DNA of 64,000 nucleotides from contig NC_067283.1 in assembly GCF_020740795.1 (NCBI RefSeq), positions 110,285,706-110,349,705 on the forward strand, given 5' to 3'. Below the pieces are notes generated by a model. That model saw only the letters and a list, made by a program, of their open reading frames with translations, was not told the origin of the DNA and did no database searches. Positions within the stretch are counted from its first letter, which is position 1. Every line of letters begins with the position of its first letter. A program made the position numbers and the translations under genes. Of this stretch, positions 1 to 22,632 are shown in pieces. The stretch is from Apus apus (taxonomy: Eukaryota > Chordata > Aves > Apodiformes > Apodidae).

Positions 1-650
1 TCACACTGTTCACAATTAAGTTCTTAATGAGTGTAAATGTAGACATTAAGCCTAAGCAAGCTGCAAGTGAAAGGCAGCAGAACTGCTGTCCCTACTATGT
101 TTGCTTTGTTTGCAAATAAATCAGTGTAAGAGGCTGGAAACATGGTTAGTAATAACTAATCTCCTAATGGGCCTTTCTGATAAAGCTCTTTGACCTTGAG
201 CACCTCCTTGAAGGACACCAAAGTTAACAGGAGCTCATCTTTACTTCAGTGAAAGGAAGCCCAGGCAGCAGATGACTGCCAGGATCTGCAATTTATTTTA
301 TTTATGCAAACCCCAGCATAATCACACAATCATTAAACTGTCAGTCTAGAAACGAGCCAAAAATGATGCAAGCTCTGTTATTTAGATAATGCGCATTAAA
401 CCAAAGAGCCAGCCATCAATGTGGAATTGAAAATTTTGAACTCTCAGAAATGGCACAGAACACTTTACTTTCACTTGGGAACTTGCCTTCCAAATTTGTG
501 CCAAATTCTATATGCAGTTGATTTTCAGTTCAGCAATATCTAATGCTAGAGAACGCACACAAGTCCTCACAAAACTCAAATGTGTTTTGTCTGTTTTTAT
601 TTCCTACAGTCAGGGCGGCCCAGGCAGGACCAAAAAATGCCAAAACAAGC
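1..650. other. Downstream flank of CDH2 (intergenic or distal 3' UTR)
   Basis: This AT-rich sequence lies beyond the first strong poly(A) signal of CDH2. A second AATAAA on the minus strand at 596-601 means part of it could belong to a longer 3' UTR. No coding exon, RNA gene or recognisable transposon is seen. Open frames around 543-863 have no recognisable protein character and overlap the end of the transcript on the other strand. Confidence 0.6.
596..601 (-). terminator. Candidate distal poly(A) signal of CDH2
   Basis: Reading the minus strand gives AATAAA, followed 20-45 nt downstream by a G/U-rich stretch (revcomp of about 550-580, containing TTTTGTGAGG and TTGTGTGCG). This matches a mammalian/avian-type cleavage signal. 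It would extend the 3' UTR by about 75 nt beyond the signal at 671. Use of either site is not shown by the sequence. Confidence 0.45.
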
Positions 651-1854
651 ACCAGATCCAAAATTAGCATTTTATTCAGAACGTTGGGGTCAGAGGTGTT
701 TCATTCATATTCTGGTACACAATACAGAGGCAAAGCTGTTCTCGGAAGTCTCTCCAGTTTGAAAGCTCCTTCCCCCTTCCCTCCCCACCCCCAAAACATA
801 CTGTATATTTACTCGTGCCACCAGTATCAGGCCAACTCCCCTACCCCCTGCTTTTTTTGGTAGAAATTATGTAAAACGTTTGTGCTAAGAACTTTTCTCC
901 CTCCCCAAACAAACAAAAAAAATAATAAAAATAAAAAAAAATATTGAGTACTCTAACTACAGTTCAACAATTGAATCAATGTCACTTGTTTGCAACCTGT
1001 TTTGTAAATACTTTATCCATAACGAAAGATATAAACATGCAAAAACCTGAATCCATAGTCCAAATAATACATACACGTGTTCTGAAGTTTCTGCACTTCT
1101 CCACAGACTATGCCAGTAAAACATTATGTACACATACCATTTTTTACAGTGAAGTGGGAAAAAATACTAGAAATTAAAAAAAGAAAAAAGAAAAGTGTAC
1201 ATGGATTAAGACCAAAATGTGTCTAACATTCTAGCATAAGAAAAAAAATCAATTCTGCTACAAACTGGTGATATGAAAACTCCCTTTATTTGCAACCAGC
1301 TGCATAAGTTTTAGAATTTTAGTGAAAAAAGTCCCCTAACATCTAAAACTAGAAGTAATGTACATTGTTCCACCTCATGGTCTTCTCTCCCAGATAATAA
1401 AATTGTTCCATGAGGGTTTTTTTTAATTTTTAATCTCCTTATTTTAATAAAAGCAATGCGATGTAACAAAAGCATGTTGAAGTATATTGTGTTTCACCTT
1501 ACTCCTCCCCACCCCAACATATTTTGTCTCTTTAATGCATCATTTCATAAATCAGTACCATTAAAGCCTTAAACATAAAACTAATTCCGATCTGAAAAAG
1601 GTACAAAAAGGCACATAAAATCCCAGTGCTTCTGTACTGTAAAATTCAAGTGTAACTGAGCTCAATATTTTTTTCCAAACAGCATTGGATCACTGATATT
1701 CCACGGAGCCCAAATTGGTTTGCAGCCTAAGCCAAAGCCTTCAGCAAGCACTTGTGCTAGTAGACTACAAAGTTAAAGCCTAGCTTCTGTATGCTTTTGG
1801 GGAATATCAGTTGAAATGTTTGTACTTGTCCAAAAACAAAGTTCACTTTGAAGT
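650..1854 (-). other. CDH2: CDH2 3' untranslated region
   Basis: This is the sequence between the CDH2 stop codon (1855-1857) and the proposed cleavage region. It is contiguous with the last coding exon and shows no splice donor that would suggest a further exon. On the sense strand it is U-rich, notably opposite the A-rich run at about 905-942, as expected for a vertebrate regulatory 3' UTR. A further internal AATAAA occurs on the minus strand at 1285-1290 and could give a short-UTR isoform. The left boundary is approximate. Confidence 0.75.
671..676 (-). terminator. Candidate main poly(A) signal of CDH2
   Basis: The minus strand reads AATAAAATGC. It is followed within 10-40 nt by a strongly G/U-rich element (GGATCTGGTGCTTGTTTTGG, revcomp of about 636-660). 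Hexamer plus GU-rich downstream element is the canonical layout, so this is the best candidate for the CDH2 mRNA end. It implies a 3' UTR of about 1.2 kb. Confidence 0.65.
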
Positions 1855-9403
<7,549 letters not shown>

Positions 9404-10039
9404 TCAAACTGTATCTGTCAGGGGAACACATAAGGAGAAAAAAGGGAAAATGCAAAGTATTATTTCACCAGAAGTTCTATTTTCAGGATTGTAATGCTTA
9501 CTGAGACTAAGTCAGTAACACTGTTATTTGCATACCAACAGGATGTTACTGGATTTATACTCCCTGAATTTTGATTCTATTCCACGAGATTTATAGAACT
9601 TCTCCTAAGTTTTCCATTGAGAAGCAGGAATTTGAGTATTACTGTTAAAGAGACAAAACACTTTGCCTAGTAATGGTGATTTACTGCATAGAGCAAAGAC
9701 GCCAAATGCAACTCCTATTTTTCTAAGCAAATAAATGGCAGACATTCTCATTCTGAGAAAAAGGCAAGTGCACTGCTCTGCAGCATTTTATAATACCTTC
9801 AAAGAATGAATTTACGACTCCTTGCTGATTTCATGTGGCTTCCATAATATGAAAGCAAAAGGGGGGAAAACATAAGAAGTACAAAGCTCCTCAGATTTGG
9901 CCTTAATTCTAAGCACTTTCTAGAGATTATTTGTGGATCTGTTCATTAAGTACTTGATGCCGCAGTTTCAAACTCTGGCAGACTAATGAAGCTAGCATAG
10001 CACTATGAATTCAAATAAGCAGCATGTATGTATATAATA

Positions 10040-10567
10040 CTCGGCTGAGGCCACATCTTGAATACTGTGTTCAGTTTTGGGCACTATGGTATAAGGAGGA
10101 CATGGAGGTGCTGCAGCAGGTACAGAGAAGGGCAAGGAAGCTGATGAAGGGTCTTGAGAATATGTCTTACAAGGAGTAGCTGAGGGAGCTGGGACTATTT
10201 AGTTTGGAGGAGGCTGAGGGGAGATCTTACTGCTTTCTACAACTACCTGAAAGGAGGCTGTAGAGAGGCAAGTGCTGGTCTCTTCTGCCAAGTAACAAGC
10301 AATAGGACAAGAGGAAATGGCCTCAAATTGTACCAGGGCAAGTTTAGGCTAAATATTAGGAAAAATTTCTTCACAGAAAGGGTTGTCAAGCACTGGAACA
10401 GGCTGCCCTGGGGACTGGTGGAGCCACCACCCCTGGACATGTTTAAAAGTCATGTAGATATGGTGCTTATGGATATTGTTTAACAGTGGACTTGGTAGAG
10501 TTTGGTTTATGGTTGGACTTGACAATCTTGAAGTCTTTTCCAATGTAGACGATTCTATAATTCTATA
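10040..10567 (+). mobile_element. CR1 LINE, 5'-truncated 3' end (plus orientation)
   Basis: The sequence follows the CR1 consensus that I recognise over its whole length: ...ggaggtgctgcagcaggt, gagggagctgggactattta, acaactacctgaaaggaggc, ggacaagaggaaatggcct, attaggaaaaatttcttcac and caagcactggaacaggctgc. It ends in the CR1-type tandem octamer attctata at 10552-10567. It retains the C-terminal part of ORF2 (after the reverse transcriptase core) plus the 3' UTR. The copy is decayed: gagTAGctg at 10177-10179 puts a stop where the family has an arginine codon. It lies antisense to CDH2 in intron 14. Confidence 0.95.
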
Positions 10568-10855
10568 AAAATTTTAATTAGGTAAATGTTTATGCATTTG
10601 AGATAGGTATGCCAGAATACTATTTGCACAGTGTGATGCACTGCAGCATTGTCATTCACCTCACTGCTGTCATGTCTAGAAGGTAATCATGCTCTAGGAT
10701 GCCTTTGCACAAGACAACTGGTAAAAATGCAGTACAAAGAACTGGGCTTAAAGGTTTAAACTAAAGCTACACTGTATGCCAGATGCCCTGCCCCACAAAA
10801 ATAATCTAAGCAGTTGAGAAGTATCCTAAATAAGCTCCTTTATAATCAGTCTCTG

Positions 10856-10887
10856 TTTTTATAAGAACACTGCTGTTCTTATAAAAA
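10856..10887. repeat. Perfect inverted repeat (14-bp arms, 4-nt loop)
   Basis: The left arm tttttataagaaca (10856-10869), loop ctgc and right arm tgttcttataaaaa (10874-10887) are perfectly complementary. It lies about 290 nt downstream of the CR1 copy in intron 14. RNA from either strand would fold into the same AU-rich stem. It is too short for a typical microRNA precursor, and no terminal duplication typical of a small DNA transposon was recognised. Confidence 0.9.
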
Positions 10888-13800
10888 TCTTGAGTTATCA
10901 TCACAACTTGCTGGAAGCTGTCTGTGCAGATAATTACATTTCAATTGGTTCCTAACTGTATCCTAAATAAAAGAATGCAAGCATTTACTTCTGCTGTCAC
11001 CTCATGGGATGTAGGTCCCTTTTGAGAGTACTACATACTGTGACTCCAAAACCAGACTTTGTCAACTATTGACAGCAGTAAAGGTAGTTTTCCAGGAGAA
11101 CTGTTAACTGACTACCAAATCCACTACAACTTCTAATTTGCTACTTGGGTCCTCAGCTGACTGCACACAAATACATAGTCAAAAAAGGTGGAACAGCTCC
11201 ACTGAGATCTGAGAGTGCAGTTTCATATGCTTTAATTAGATTACAAGTTCCTTGGGGCAGAGCTGTAACTTCCACCCTTCGGTTCTTCATGCACCAAACA
11301 GAATAATAAGTGATCTCCATGAAGCTGTATGAATTGAGGAGAAGTAAACAGAACAGAACTTTTTATCCTTTCCCTTTTTATTACATAAAATAAATCAAAA
11401 CAGTGTAGAGACATACTATCAGAAAATCCTATTAAAAAGAGAAGAATTTACTTTTTAAGAATTTATAAATATGTAACACAAGAGTGCTTTTCATACCTAC
11501 CCAAAAGAAAACACCAACAGAGAGAAATGAAAAATACTGGTTTTTTTATACAAAGCATTTCATTATGGAGGAATTCAAACAGGTAGGGTTAAATGACAAC
11601 ATATTAAAACCAGGAGACCCTCTTAATCTTTTCAGTGTAATAAAGATGCTTTTTCCCCCCACTTGCATATGCATACACTTCTGAGTAGTGGTCATACAGA
11701 AATACAATATGAAACAAGACAGTCCAGTATCTTTACATCTAAAGCCATCCTTTTGTACTTAGGTACAATTTGAGAGATCTCCAGGCTCTACAGCTAAAAA
11801 GACAGCAAAGATTGCCATCTGCAAGGCAACAAAAGTGCAGAATGTGTCCTTATGTATGTCCTCCCCGTTTGGTTTTCTTTTATAGGGTAATTTATGACAC
11901 TGCCATCTAGCCTATCAGAGGACATTTATTTTGCAGGCCTATTATTGTCTGGACAGGAAGAGAAGTTCCATTGTGCTTATTACCACAGACTCTCAAATCT
12001 CTCCTATCATTAAAATCGATACTAACTGTACATCAGTCAGGTATAGCAAATCATCCACCACCTCCTCAAACTGGCTTACTGCTGTACAAACGCAGCATCA
12101 TGCAACGACTCCAGCTGTTTCAACATTCCGTTTAAAGTGAACTCTACTCAATTACTGCAAAGCAAAAGAAGGAAAAATATTTTAAAGAGCCAGGCTGTAA
12201 GCTGTTTAAGGGCTGCTGAAATTCCATCTCTTCACTCAATGCTGAATTCACCGTTAGAAAAATGGGAGAACTTTTCATGTATTACCTAAAGCTCCTGAAC
12301 AGACTTTATGGTTAGTCTCAAGCAGAGGTTAAGATGATTGATGGCAAACTACTGCATATCAAAGAGAGAATACGACAAATGGAACAGCCAGTTTGGAGCA
12401 ACACTATGGGTAATTTTTATTCTTAATTTCAGGAGCACAAGTCAGGAAGTTTTGTCTTTGCTCCAGTATTTTTCCATATAACCTATTGATAATTACAACC
12501 TGCAGAGGGCTTAGTGAGGAACGAGATTCTCCACTGGAAATGTACTTCAGCAAAGGTTTTGAGCATCTAACTCGCATGGCTGCCAATTTTTGTCAGAGGT
12601 ATTTATTTACTTACCTGTGCTGTTTAGCCCTAACCCCAGCAATTTTAAGGGAAGAAAGCTGAATGATCCCTTTTCTTTTCCTTTGTTTATAAAAGGATCT
12701 GGAATCACTGGATGAGACAATACAGCTACCTTTTAGATAACTGGTGTTTAAGGAGATGACAATCTTAATCCTTTATCATTATAACTCTCCTGATGTAGCC
12801 ACAAGCACTTATGTCTCTTTGGCTAGTATCTCTGGCATCACTATTTGCTCTTGCTGAAAAAAGCCCTGACATCTCTACTGAAGCAGAAAAACTTCTGGGG
12901 TTTATTTGCTTTTGGTTTCAGAAAGGAAATAAAGTAATGACAGGCTAAAAGGGGCATTTAATCAGAAATTGCATCTTGTGAAATTAAACAAATCTCAAAA
13001 AACTCTTGCAAAACCCCACCAGGCCCCTCCCTTCCAAGCTTACTACAAACATTGACCTTATTAGATATTCACTTAGTTCTAGATATCTTTAAGCAAAGAC
13101 TGAAACCATTATTAGCTCCCCACCTCACATTCCTGAAAGAATGGGATCTCATGAGATCACATTCTTGAAACATGGAACAAATTAACCACTTTACCAGATG
13201 TGTAGGCAGAAGGGTCCAAAACCCCATTTCTTTAAGAACACCTACGCAGTAGCTGGAAGCACAGCCCAAGTGTCCCAACTTGAATAGAAGAAACATCCAG
13301 AATAGAAAAAAAAGCCATTTTATGTTCTCCCATAATCACTGATTTACAAAGAAAGAAGATAATGCAGCCTTCAGAAACTCTTCCCTTGAGCAACTTCCCT
13401 TGTGTAAGGCATCTATCTGTTTAACAGAATTTAAGTAATAATCCCTCATACCGCAGTTATCAGTTATGGTTTTAGGCCACATTTTTTAAAAAGTACCTTG
13501 CCTTCTGACTGACAGTTACCAGATTCTACAATCCCTGAAAAAAATCAGGGGATAGGCCAGAAAATAATGTTTCTCAGAACCTTCTAGTTTTATAACATTA
13601 GCTTTTTTTCTCCTGGATTAGCTGTTCTGGTTGTGTTTGCATTTTAGAAGATTTACTTAAATTCTTGGCAAGAACTTAAGAAAGTAAAAATTTTTACAGT
13701 AATGGGATCTGCTTTATATGAATGCATATTGGAACATTATAAAGCAGAACTGCAAACAACAGAATCAAACTGCAACTTACTAAAACTGTAAATTGCTATG

Positions 13801-15265
13801 CACAGACAGGACTGACTTTTTTCCGATAGAAAACTCTAAAAATATTGGAATATATTACATCTAAATTGAGCTTTCCACTGCTAAGAAGTTTTCCCTAACA
13901 CTGATACATCCTAGTACATGCAACCTGACTGACATATTCATTAATGATTTATGAATCTGGCTTCTGTTATCTCAGAGCTCTTAGTATATTTCCTGCCCAT
14001 TCATTAGACTGTGTTACATACTTTTAGGGATGACTCCTCTTTTTTCCTTTTTTCCTAGAACTAAAGCTTTGGTTTTGCATTAATACAGGCCTGCTCATAT
14101 GAATAATGTAAAAAAAGCACTACACCTGTTTCTCATTTTCAAAGGATGCAGCCTTTGCAAAGACATATTAAAGTTCAGTTTTATCCCCATACAAGAAATA
14201 ATAAATTTAATTGTCACCAGATCACTTAATCTGACAGCAAAGCAGCATTGTCAAAAGTCTGCATTTCACCCACCCCTTTTACAGGATGCTGCCTTTAAGT
14301 AAACCAAATTTTATTGTTGGCTTAAGAGAACAGAGCAACTTATGACTTGAAGAATCTTTGGATAAAACATACGTTCTGCTTTGCCTTTGTGTTCCAAAGA
14401 CAATTACTGTCTACTCCCAATAAAGGATTGGGATGGGGAAACCAGGGAAGAAATATTTTATACAGCTGAGTGTTCCCATTTGCCAAGGTCTTTTAAAAAC
14501 AAAGGAAAACTAATCCTGCTGTATCTTGCCATTCTACCCTCAAAGCCACCAAATATCACCCTAAAAAAACTAGGAGAAATCTGAACATAACATTCTGTAA
14601 AATTCTGCAAAAATGTTTTAGGACTCCAACTTGCTCTAAATCTTCCATCTACTGAAATTACGGGACTCCAAAAGAACCAAAGCAGAGATGACTGCCTAGA
14701 TGTAGCATGCACATGGGAGGCTAGTTAAAAAGCCTGCACTAACAGTTGCTCTTTATTTGCCACTCTCTTTTTGATTACTTTCTGCCATATCGCTTTTCCC
14801 ATTTATTTTTATTATAAATTAATAATTTTTAAGGTAACCAAGAAGCTAGATTATGTTTTTTAATAATAAAAAGCTGAAAGTTAAACTCCAGCTGCAGATA
14901 AAAACCAGTAACAGGTACAGGTTATACATAGGATAAAACACAAAACTGTTTTGTAATGCAATTACAGAAACATTGTTTTTCATATGATGAGATAAAGATT
15001 CTCAAAGGAATGACAGTAATTCTTCCACAGGAGCACTGCATGAATCACTCATTAAAACAAAAATAAAATTGAAGTAAATGTCTTAGTAAGCAAAAACACT
15101 CCCCCAAATAACTACCTTATTCCTACGGATATCTTAGCAACAATTATTTCATTCATTATAATAAAAAATGCTAAACAGAAAATATGTTCCAATCTTAATG
15201 CTATGCAAAATAAAGGTTAGAAAGTGAGGGCAAATTATCTTAATAACACTCACATAGGGTGGTAA

Positions 15266-15295
15266 AAATGAAATGTAATTAAATGAAATGTAATT
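15266..15295. repeat. Tandem duplication, 15-bp unit
   Basis: Two identical copies of aaatgaaatgtaatt lie head to tail (15266-15280 and 15281-15295), followed by aaatgg, the start of a third. The site is in intron 14 and has no evident function. Confidence 0.9.
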
Positions 15296-16448
15296 AAATG
15301 GATTTGTAAGGTTAACTGAGTAGGTAAGCATCATTGTTGTTTACAAATGGAGTTAAGACAAAATCTAGCACACAAGACCAATGTAATCTTAAAATGTAGG
15401 CATTCAGAAAGTCACGGCAGTTAAGAAAAAACCAAAAAATTTCAAAGGATCACTCAATTCATTTTTAACAATGACACACAAATTCTGGAACAAAGCTACC
15501 CTTTCTATAAAGGAGCAATTTCTGCTTAGAATTTAGATTGTGCACACATAAAAATAAACCGTTTTGGTTTTATTTTTAAAACTATCATCACCTTTAAAAT
15601 AAATGCAACTATTTTCTTTCTCTATATAAACATGCAATAAAACATGACAAAAAGCAAGCTACTGACTAATGTCTGAACACATTTGTAAGAAAACATAATG
15701 TAGGAAGGAATACGCAGAATCCTTAGCAAGAAAAATATTTTAAGTAAATAGAGAAATCATTGTGACAGAAACTTGGGCTGAAGAGATCTAAGGATAAGAC
15801 TAAAATACAGGTTCAAAATAACTTATCTGCAATACTTTGAAAGCGAACCACCCACCTGGCTTGGGCAACTTTCTTCAATAGGACCACCTGCATGAGCAAA
15901 TACTACTAAAATTCAGGAAACATTATAGAAATGGGCTCAAAGGAGATAAAGAGGATCATCTTGTGCAATGAGATGTATACAAAAGCAATTAAAAGGAAAA
16001 AAAGTGTCACACTTACAAGGTTGACATATGCTGCACATATTCCAGTTGAGCACCACTGCCTCAGTATAAATCACACCAATGGGCTTAGATATGTGATAAA
16101 GACAAATTAGTGATGCTTGTGAGTTCTGAACTGCTATGTGTGTGAACTGTGCTGCAGACATGTGCTAAGTGCTTTAACACTCAGCCAACATGAGGTTTTG
16201 GTATTTAGAACTGAGAATAGTGTTACAAGTCGAGAGCACATCATGTCAAGGGAAAATATTTGTCATTTTTGTCTCACACCTCCCATTTACTAAACAAGTT
16301 CAAGCTCTAGATCATGTGCTTCATTAATAATCCAGACAGCAACTCCCAGCTTCATCATTTGTACCTGAACTAGGCACACCTGTTTCAGAATATAGCAAAA
16401 GGCAGTGTGTGTCCCCTGTCCCCAGTTGCTAGGTTAAACATAGAGGTG

Positions 16449-16495
16449 GAATTAAAAAAAAACCCAAACAAAAAACCAAAGCAAACAAAAAAATT
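16449..16495. repeat. A/C-rich low-complexity tract
   Basis: The plus strand is almost entirely A and C with short runs such as aaaaaaaaacccaaac and aaaaccaaag. In CDH2 sense orientation it reads as U/G-rich. Simple-sequence tract within intron 14. Confidence 0.75.
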
Positions 16496-19400
16496 CCATA
16501 CCACCTTCCCTCTTCCCAAACCACTCCCACTAACTTCTGTGGAATGATGCTGACTCAGAGTCTCTCATGGCCCAGCTCCTGTCAGTCAGGAGGCCAAACT
16601 GTTGAAACTAGAAAATATTAAACAAAATCATGAGAATAATCACGGACCTTCTGTCTGGAATACCTCTGCCCTTCTTCTTTCTTTGTCCCAAACTTCTGCT
16701 AGTACAATGACCTCTCTCGATACCAGTAAAAAAATGTTCCTGCCTGGAAGAACAGCAGTGCTGTACAGCTTTCAGCGCCATTTTTCAGCCCACATTCCAA
16801 TAAACTGAAATTTAAGTGAGAAATGTCCAAAACATTGCCTATGTTGACAATGTTCTTCAGGTGTGGAGCAGGCCAACTTCAGTTATGATCCACATTTCAA
16901 GAGCTTTTCTGACTTAGTGAATTAAAAGCATTTTTCTCAACTGTTGGGGAGATCACATAGCCCTGTGTACATCGTGCCCGGCTAGAGGAAGACTATGAAT
17001 CATTCAAGAACCTCAGTTTTCTTTATAAGCATTCAGGTCTGCCAGAGTGAACAAAACAGGCCAAGGTGGCCTCATATGCGATTAACAGGAGACCTTCACG
17101 ATGGAATAAATTGCTGTTTTATGACAGACTTCAAGTCATAACTCCTTGGAAATGTTAGCAGAAGAGGAAAAAAAAAGAAAACCAAGCAGGAATTCCACCT
17201 CATTGTTGACGACAGCTATGACTCAGAAGAACTAGAGGGAAGTTGGAACTCATCAGATTACTTGCAAAAGACGTTATTCTGATAGCATGTACAAAGAGTT
17301 TGAAAGGAACATGCTGAACATGCTTCAGGAGTTTCTGGGTTGGCTGTGATGGCTAAGAAAGGCAACTACATAGCTTCCAAATAAATGAATAAACCCTCTT
17401 AAACAAATGAACTACTCCACAAGCAAAACCACAAGTTTGAAAGCAGTTTGGTTCAGGATGTAAAGAATCCTAAATCCTGTAACTTATCTTCAAGCTCTAC
17501 CAGCCGCATTTCAAGTCACCTAAACATCTGCAATAAACAAGAAAAAATGAGGCCACAAAGGGTAAATCTTCAAGTACTCATCAGAAAAGAACTGATTTTA
17601 AAAAAATAAGGCTACGTAATTTGTTTGCTATAAATAGAAGTAGGTAATTTTAAAAGGCACAGATTATTAAAATATTTAAAGCTTTTAAAATATTGTTTTC
17701 ACTGAGATTTACATGAAGCTTTTAGCATTCCCTTCTGTTTTATTGTATGAGATGTACCCTGGGTTGGATGGTTCTGTGTTTCTGATTCACCTTGTGCACT
17801 GCCTGCTACCAAAGCTGCCTGTTCAAATCCTGATGGTTTTGAGAAGAATGCACCATAAAAAGTTAATATTGATGTGGAACATTTTACTTTGTCATTTGCT
17901 GATAACTTGTGGATGCAAGGTTGACATGAAACAATTTTTCTTGATTTTAATAGAGCATCGGCAGTTTTACCCTATGAGGCCTCGTTCTGAAAATAGATTT
18001 TTGATGGCTGTCTCATGCTTTTTTAGAACACTAACTTTGACACTTTAACACTTACTGTAGCTCTTGCAAAAATGCAAAGATCTTTTAAGGCCAGTGTCTT
18101 TTGCCCACAATGTTCTGCATGCAGCATTCCTTGCACAGTGTTCTGCTAAGCCACAACTTGCAAAAAATAAGATTAACACCGGTAGGGACCTTGGTGGGAT
18201 GCTTCAAAAGTTTAGCATTCCAGATTCTTGAATCTCACAGAAAATGCATGCAAAACCAAATAAAACCCAGCCAAATATAATCCTTCCTCTCTCCCCCAGG
18301 CACAGAAGGTGAGGTGGGACAAGGAGAGAACTAAGAACAAATTAACCTAGGAACTATTATCATCTAGTTAACCTCAGGGGAAGTTAGATTTTACAATATT
18401 TCATACCAAAATAAAGTAAAATAATCTCTGAATGGAAGACAATCACTGAAACGGAAGACAAAACTTGCTTCCATTGATCCACTGCAGATAGAACATTAAA
18501 TGCCTACGTAAAAAGTCTGTGCTCTCTATTCGGCCATTCTGGACCGGAACAACTCCTAACTTTCATTGTGTGCACTATGCTCCTTCACTGCTGGTGAAAG
18601 GCTGAATTTATGGATATTTACATCCTGCTAACATCTACCTCCTGCCGCAGTACCCTGGCTATACCTCTCAGAAAGACAGCAAATTCACTGGAGAGGAGCA
18701 ATGTACAAGATGGACAGAAGAGAGACTTCAGCATCATTTAAAACTAGTAAGTATTTTACTCTCATTGTATGCTGTTACAAAAATGCCTGAAGTTTCTGAT
18801 CTGCAGCATGACCTCTCCCAACACTACTCTAGCATCACCTATGACTTTCTACTGAACAGTATATACTTCAAGAACCAACATATACTCTGTCCTGACGGTT
18901 GTGTGAACAATAATTAAAAACAAAAACCACTTGAAACACTGCTGAGCAGATCCTCCAGAGCCTTGTGGGTGAACAAGAGCTGGGGACGTGAACTGGAAAA
19001 TTAATTCTCAAAGGACTGAGTTTTCTTTATGTTTTTAAAGCTTGTAACTCTTTGCAGTAACAGATGCATGAACAGGATGCAATAATTGTACTCGAACTAT
19101 CTCTCTACAAACAAGTGGAATACATACACAGATTCAAATTAATATCTTCAATTTATTTAGTAACCTAAGTAATTTTCCAAAACTGTGTAAACTGAAGTTT
19201 CTTTTGCAAATTGCTTAAAAAGAAAGTTATGCAGAAAAGTCAGGAAGTAGGAACAGTACTTGAGGAAATGCAGTAAGCTTCAAAATTACTAAGGGGAACA
19301 CAAATTTCACACAAACAAACAAACAAGCAGAAGGAAGGTATAAATGACTGCACCAGTGAAGGGAGACACTTTTCAGATAACTCAAGTGCCAGATGACTGT

Positions 19401-20244
19401 AACTGGGGATGCATGGAAGAATTACACTTAATTTTTCAAGGCTTTTTACTGAAAAATTTCTTAGGTTCTATTATATGCACTGTTCCCTTTGTAATTATTA
19501 CACTTTTACCACTAATACTGGGCACAAATCTACTACTTGCCGTGTTCATAAAACACTTAATAAGCCTCCTCTGAAGGAAGGAAATCACACTGCTTTGCAG
19601 ATTCACTAAGTTGGAAAGAGAAGGGAAAAATAAGCTATTCTTAGCATATACACATCTCTCCTAGTCCTCTGACATTCCAGCAATGGTTCAATCAGAGGTG
19701 ATATGAGAGTAAATGCATATGGCACCTGCCTGGAAAGGTATCTGAATAAACACAGATGTGCTCTGACAGCTACTTGAAACATAAATACTTTCCAAGCTGA
19801 AATCCCAGTAGTGGCCAATCTGTCAATAGCCAACATTACTGTATATCTGGAAAGGCATTCACCCACTACTAAAAAAGGGTCATACTTGGAATAGTCTATA
19901 TTAGGCACTCAGCAGTGGTAAATCTGTGTAACAGGATCTTAGACAAGGATTGAAGAAGGTTTATAGACCGTAATGTTAATTTTCATTTAAATATAATGAT
20001 CCTAGTCAGAATATGGCCAGAATGCTGTGACTGCAATTGAACAAGATACTGGTTTCACATCTCATCCAAAAGGCAATCAATTGGTATTTCTGAATTGTTA
20101 AAAACAAGATAAGAAAGCCATGTTATGTATCAGATTTTTAAAACATTACTTATTGCCTTTGATAATTAATGCAAAAGTTAGCCATCTATCAAAATGTGTC
20201 AATGGCAACAAAATGGATGAAGTGCAGAGTGAAGTACAAATCTA

Positions 20245-22074
<1,830 letters not shown>

Positions 22075-22308
22075 TGAGCAATATGATGATACAAAGCAGA
22101 ATTGCAATGATGGCACCAGTGCCCAGCCCTGCTCCAACAATCCGGTCAACATCAGTGCAGTCTCCATTTATATCACATTGGCAAACTTTCACTTTCAGCA
22201 CTGAAGTGCTAGATGCATGTGGATTTCCGGAATCTGTAATTACTATGGGCACATCGTAGATACCAGCCTCCAGGAACCTGATCCTTAAAGAGAGCTGTGC
22301 ATGATCAC
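22075..22308 (-). CDS. CDH2: N-cadherin exon 13 (end of EC5, membrane-proximal region, transmembrane start)
   Basis: The 234-nt exon begins with GT completing a Gly codon split from exon 12, encodes 77 residues, and ends with the first base of an Ile codon. It carries the final EC5 strands ([18 protein letters not shown]) and the membrane-proximal cysteines of EC5 ([10 protein letters not shown]), which are typical of type I cadherins. It also carries most of the transmembrane helix ([20 protein letters not shown]). The region just outside the membrane is where family members are shed by ADAM10, and the helix start is the gamma-secretase region. Acceptor CACACACAG, donor GTGAGT. Confidence 0.98.
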
Positions 22309-22632
22309 CTGTGTGTGAAAATAAGGCACTTGTTAAAAAGCAATGTACTACTCGTGTGGGTTTAAAACAGTATTGGCAGAAATGGCTCATCTTTGAGCTC
22401 TGCATTAACTTATTGTTCCACTCACTACATAACACTCAGGATAATATGATGCTTTGACGTGAACATCCTTTCTTTCTTAAACTTTTTTACTCTTTGGGGA
22501 AATTACAGTCATGTGTTTTCGTATCAATATTAACCAAATTGAAGTCCGCTGCAAAATAATAGCGAAGTAAAAGACAGAAAAGCATATGCGATAGTTTCTT
22601 TAAAAAGATTAAGATTTCTATGATTTAATTAC
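22309..22632 (-). other. CDH2: CDH2 intron 12
   Basis: Only 324 nt, the shortest intron in the gene segment. Donor AGTG/GTAATT and acceptor CACACACAG/GTG. Nothing else is seen in it. Confidence 0.92.

Noticed and set aside
17713..18048. 111-codon plus-strand frame, Leu-rich, resembling a membrane protein
   Set aside because: The hydrophobicity follows from T-rich sequence. No splice, promoter or homology evidence, and no retroviral or other transposon motif recognised.
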